DNA of 64,000 bases, from positions 124,628,384-124,692,383 of the forward strand of contig NC_133391.1 of NCBI RefSeq assembly GCF_047511655.1. The letters run 5' to 3'. Of this stretch, positions 61,720 to 64,000 are shown piece by piece (the first letter of the stretch is position 1; every line of letters starts with the position of its first letter). Source of the stretch: Castor canadensis (taxonomy: Eukaryota; Chordata; Mammalia; Rodentia; Castoridae). A program made the translations under genes and the position numbers. Below the pieces are notes generated by a model. That model had not been told where the DNA came from. It saw only the letters and a program-made list of their open reading frames with translations, and did no database searches.

Positions 61720-63140
61720 GACACTGTTTTCATTATTACTCACTTCAAAATTCCATGGTGAGTTTTTCTTTGACCCATGACTCATTCAGATTTGTGATGC
61801 CTAATTTCTAAACATTTAGAACTTTTCTAGTTATCTTTTTGTTATTGGTTGAATGCTTATCTAATTTCATTATGACCAGAGAGAATATCCTTTATGCTGG
61901 TACGTTAAGGTTTTGATACTTGTTTTATAATCCAGCATATGGTTTATTTTGTTAAATAATTCTTGTCCCCTTAAACAAAAATGTATTCTTTTTTTGGGAT
62001 ATAGTATTCTTTTTTTTTTTTAAAGTACTGGGGCTTGAACTCAGAGCCTCACACGTGTCTACCACTTGAGCCACGTTCCCAATCCTTTTGCTTTTAGTGT
62101 TTTGTTCTTTTTCAGACAAAGTCTCATGATTTTGCATGGACTAGCTTCACACTGCAGTTTTCCTGTCTTTGCTTCCCAAGTCAGTGGGATTATAGGCACA
62201 TACCACTAGCTTGTTTTTGAGACAGCATCTTGTTGACTTAACTTTTTGCCTTGCCTGTCCTTGAACTACAATCCTCCTGTCTCTACTTCCTGAGTAGCTG
62301 GGATTACAAGAGTATGCTACTACACAGAGCCCTTGGGTGTAGCATTCTGTGTGTCAGTTTTGTCAAGTTGGTTAATCATCTTGTTCAGATATTTTGTATC
62401 TTTAACAATTTTTTGTTTGGTGATTGTCAGATATGGAGATGCCAGTTATGATAATGAATTTTTTTATTTCCCCTTTTGTTTAATCCCTCTTGAGGCAGTG
62501 TTACTAGGTGCATCCAAATATAGGATTTTATATCTTTCTGTTGAGTCAGCACTTTCCAAGGTATAAAAGTATACTTTTTTTAATCTGTGGGAGTACTTCT
62601 AGTAGTATTTCTTGTCTTAAACTCTATCTTACATTGACATAGCCACATCAGTTTTCTTTTGGTTAGTGTTTGCATAATATATCCTTTACCATTTTTTCAA
62701 CTTTTTGTGTCTTTATATTTAAAACTCATGTCTTGTAAACATATTACAGTTTGAGTTTTTGATGATCTCTTATTTAATGGGAGTATTTAGTCCATTTCCA
62801 CATAAATGTGTCTATCCTTCCTTTATTACAATCTACCCCAGATTAGTCTTCTGTTATTTCCTGAACAACATATGAACCTTATAGTATATTAACTATAATT
62901 AACTTCCTTTGTGTTATTATCATATATTTTAACCTTTATTTCTAATATGTCCTTTTATTAATATAATATGTACATATTTATCAATATTTTTCTACTTAAA
63001 CAGTCAGTTAAAAATTACTTTCATATTTATCATTTCCATGGCTCTCATTTCTATGTCTTATTCAGTTGAATTTACCTAGAATCATTTTGTCAGCCTGAGT
63101 AATTTTCTGTAGTATTTTTGATAATGCAGATTCAACAGCA
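61720..63140 (-). repeat. Old LINE-1 (L1M-type) ORF2 5' region, interrupted by a composite SINE
   Basis: Antisense blocks: TTATGACCAGAGAGAATATC, ACTAGGTGCATCCAAATATA, CATCAGTTTTCTTTTGGTTA, GTGTTTGCATAATATATCC, ACTCATGTCTTGTAAACATA and TTAGTCCATTTCCACATAAA, which follow the endonuclease half of ORF2. Confidence 0.75.
62008..62335 (-). repeat. Composite SINE: tRNA-derived unit plus two B1-like units (antisense)
   Basis: An oligo-T start, AAGTACTGGGGCTTGAACTC, GTGTCTACCACTTGAGCCAC, a T-rich linker, B1-like GCACATACCACTAGCTTGTT, then a second B1-like unit with CTTCCTGAGTAGCTGGGATT. One more B1 unit than the copies at 48.2 and 58.5 kb. Confidence 0.7.
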
Positions 63141-63164
63141 ATACATTTTCTGTTTTTTAAAAAA

Positions 63165-64000
63165 TATTCTTTTAAAAAAACTTTTAAAAATTTTATTATT
63201 CATTTAGTCATATATGCATACATTGTTTGGGTCACTTATCCCGTCTGCCCCCATTCTCCACAGTTCCAGGCAGGTCCTGTTCTGCCTTTATCACTAGTTT
63301 TGTTGAAGGAACAGATAAGCCTAATAAGGAAGACAAAGTGTTTTTGCTAGTTGAGTTGAGGACAGCTATTCAGAAATATTCCTAGTATTGCTTTCGTGTA
63401 CACGTGTTATGACCCATGTTGAGTCATCTCTAACTGATCTTTACATGGGTTACTGATCCCCTTCTCGTGATAACCTCTGTTGCTTTAAGGTTTCTGTATT
63501 AGCTCCTCTGGAGTGGGGACATCAAACGCTTTCATGTTTTGAGTTTTCTGCCTATTTCTATATCACCCATATGTGCTCTCCCCTTGTCATGTGGTCCCAG
63601 TCTAACCACATTGCTGCATTTGCCCCAGATCTAAAGTCCGCATATGAGGGAGAACATACAATTTTTGGTCTTCTGAGCTTGGCTGACCTCAGAATCTTCA
63701 GAATGATGTTCTCTAGTTCCATCCATTTACCTGCAAATGATAAGATTTCATTCTTCATGGCTGAGTAAAATTCCATTGTGTACAAGTACCACATTTCCTT
63801 GATCCATTCATCAATAGTGGGGCATCTTAGTTGTTTCCATAACTTGGCTATTGTGAATAGTGCCACAATAAACATGGGTGTGCAGGTGCCTCTGGAGGAA
63901 ACTGTTGCATTCCTTTGGGTATATCCCCAGGAGTGGGATTGCTGGATCATATAGCAGGTCTGTTTAGATTTTTAAGAAGCCTCCAAATTTTTTTCCAGAG
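63165..64000 (-). repeat. LINE-1 3' end with ORF2 C-terminus (antisense, runs off the right edge)
   Basis: 3' UTR (GCATACATTGTTTGGGTCAC, TGCCCCCATTCTCCACAG on the plus strand) followed by a minus-strand open frame of 130 codons at 63558-63950. The frame includes FTIAKLWKQLRCPTIDEWIK and YTMEFYSAMKNEILSFAGKW, the conserved C-terminal region of L1 ORF2p. This copy ties the G-rich short insertions at 32.4, 50.0 and 61.5 kb to L1. The element continues beyond the window, so its completeness is unknown. Confidence 0.88.

Larger units (their letters stand above)
53388..64000 (+). other. Intron 1 of the metallophosphoesterase-like gene (partial, runs off the right edge)
   Basis: Predicted intron following the AG|GTGTGG donor. 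A plus-strand search by eye for the next family block (a Gly-Asp-rich FSGDxxxPS-type motif) found nothing before the window end, so the intron is at least 10.6 kb. It is filled with nested L1 copies, SINEs and an LTR, listed separately. Confidence 0.55.

Noticed and set aside
63558..63950. 130-codon minus-strand frame as a host gene
   Set aside because: It is the L1 ORF2 C-terminus.

Overview
The window is mammalian nuclear DNA, almost certainly from a rodent. It has intron-interrupted genes with GT-AG junctions, a CpG island, abundant LINE-1, and B1 (7SL-derived) and ID-like (tRNA-derived) SINEs. A tRNA-derived SINE of the 'tagagcacctgcctagcaag' type, B1-tRNA composite SINEs and a distinctive young L1 3' UTR suggest a castorimorph rodent such as a beaver; that is inference from memory of repeat families. 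There are no prokaryotic operons, CRISPR arrays, phages or IS elements, and nothing that looks like a new multi-gene system.

Layout. (1) Bases 1-27118 belong to intron 2 of RGS7BP, which is on the minus strand. The stretch holds mostly old repeats (L2, MIR, MER5-type DNA transposons, an MLT1-like LTR, one old L1) and a few SINEs. (2) Bases 27119-28324 hold coding exons 2 and 1 of RGS7BP (55 codons plus 2 nt, and 55 codons), separated by an 874-bp intron. A CpG island covers exon 1 and continues upstream. (3) Bases 28.8-53.0 kb are intergenic. They are sparse in repeats at first, then increasingly filled with L1, L2, SINEs and a MaLR LTR, including an ORF1-only 'half-L1'. (4) Bases 53200-53387 hold the first coding exon (plus strand) of a metallophosphoesterase / 5'-nucleotidase-like gene. 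Upstream are a CACG repeat and an E-box, and a YY1-type motif lies just inside intron 1. (5) Bases 53388-64000 are the start of that gene's first intron. It is packed with nested L1s, SINEs, an LTR, a foldback element and an L1 that runs off the right edge.

The two genes are divergent, with start codons about 25 kb apart. RGS7BP encodes a membrane anchor and shuttling partner of R7-family RGS proteins in neurons. The second gene is recognised only as a family member from one motif-bearing exon. There is no sequence evidence that the two genes work together. The most useful points for follow-up are the metallophosphoesterase exon, with Tyr in place of a usual metal-ligand His, a 134-bp foldback element inside an old L1, a poly(A)-only retroinsertion with a 13-bp target duplication, and the composite SINE family.
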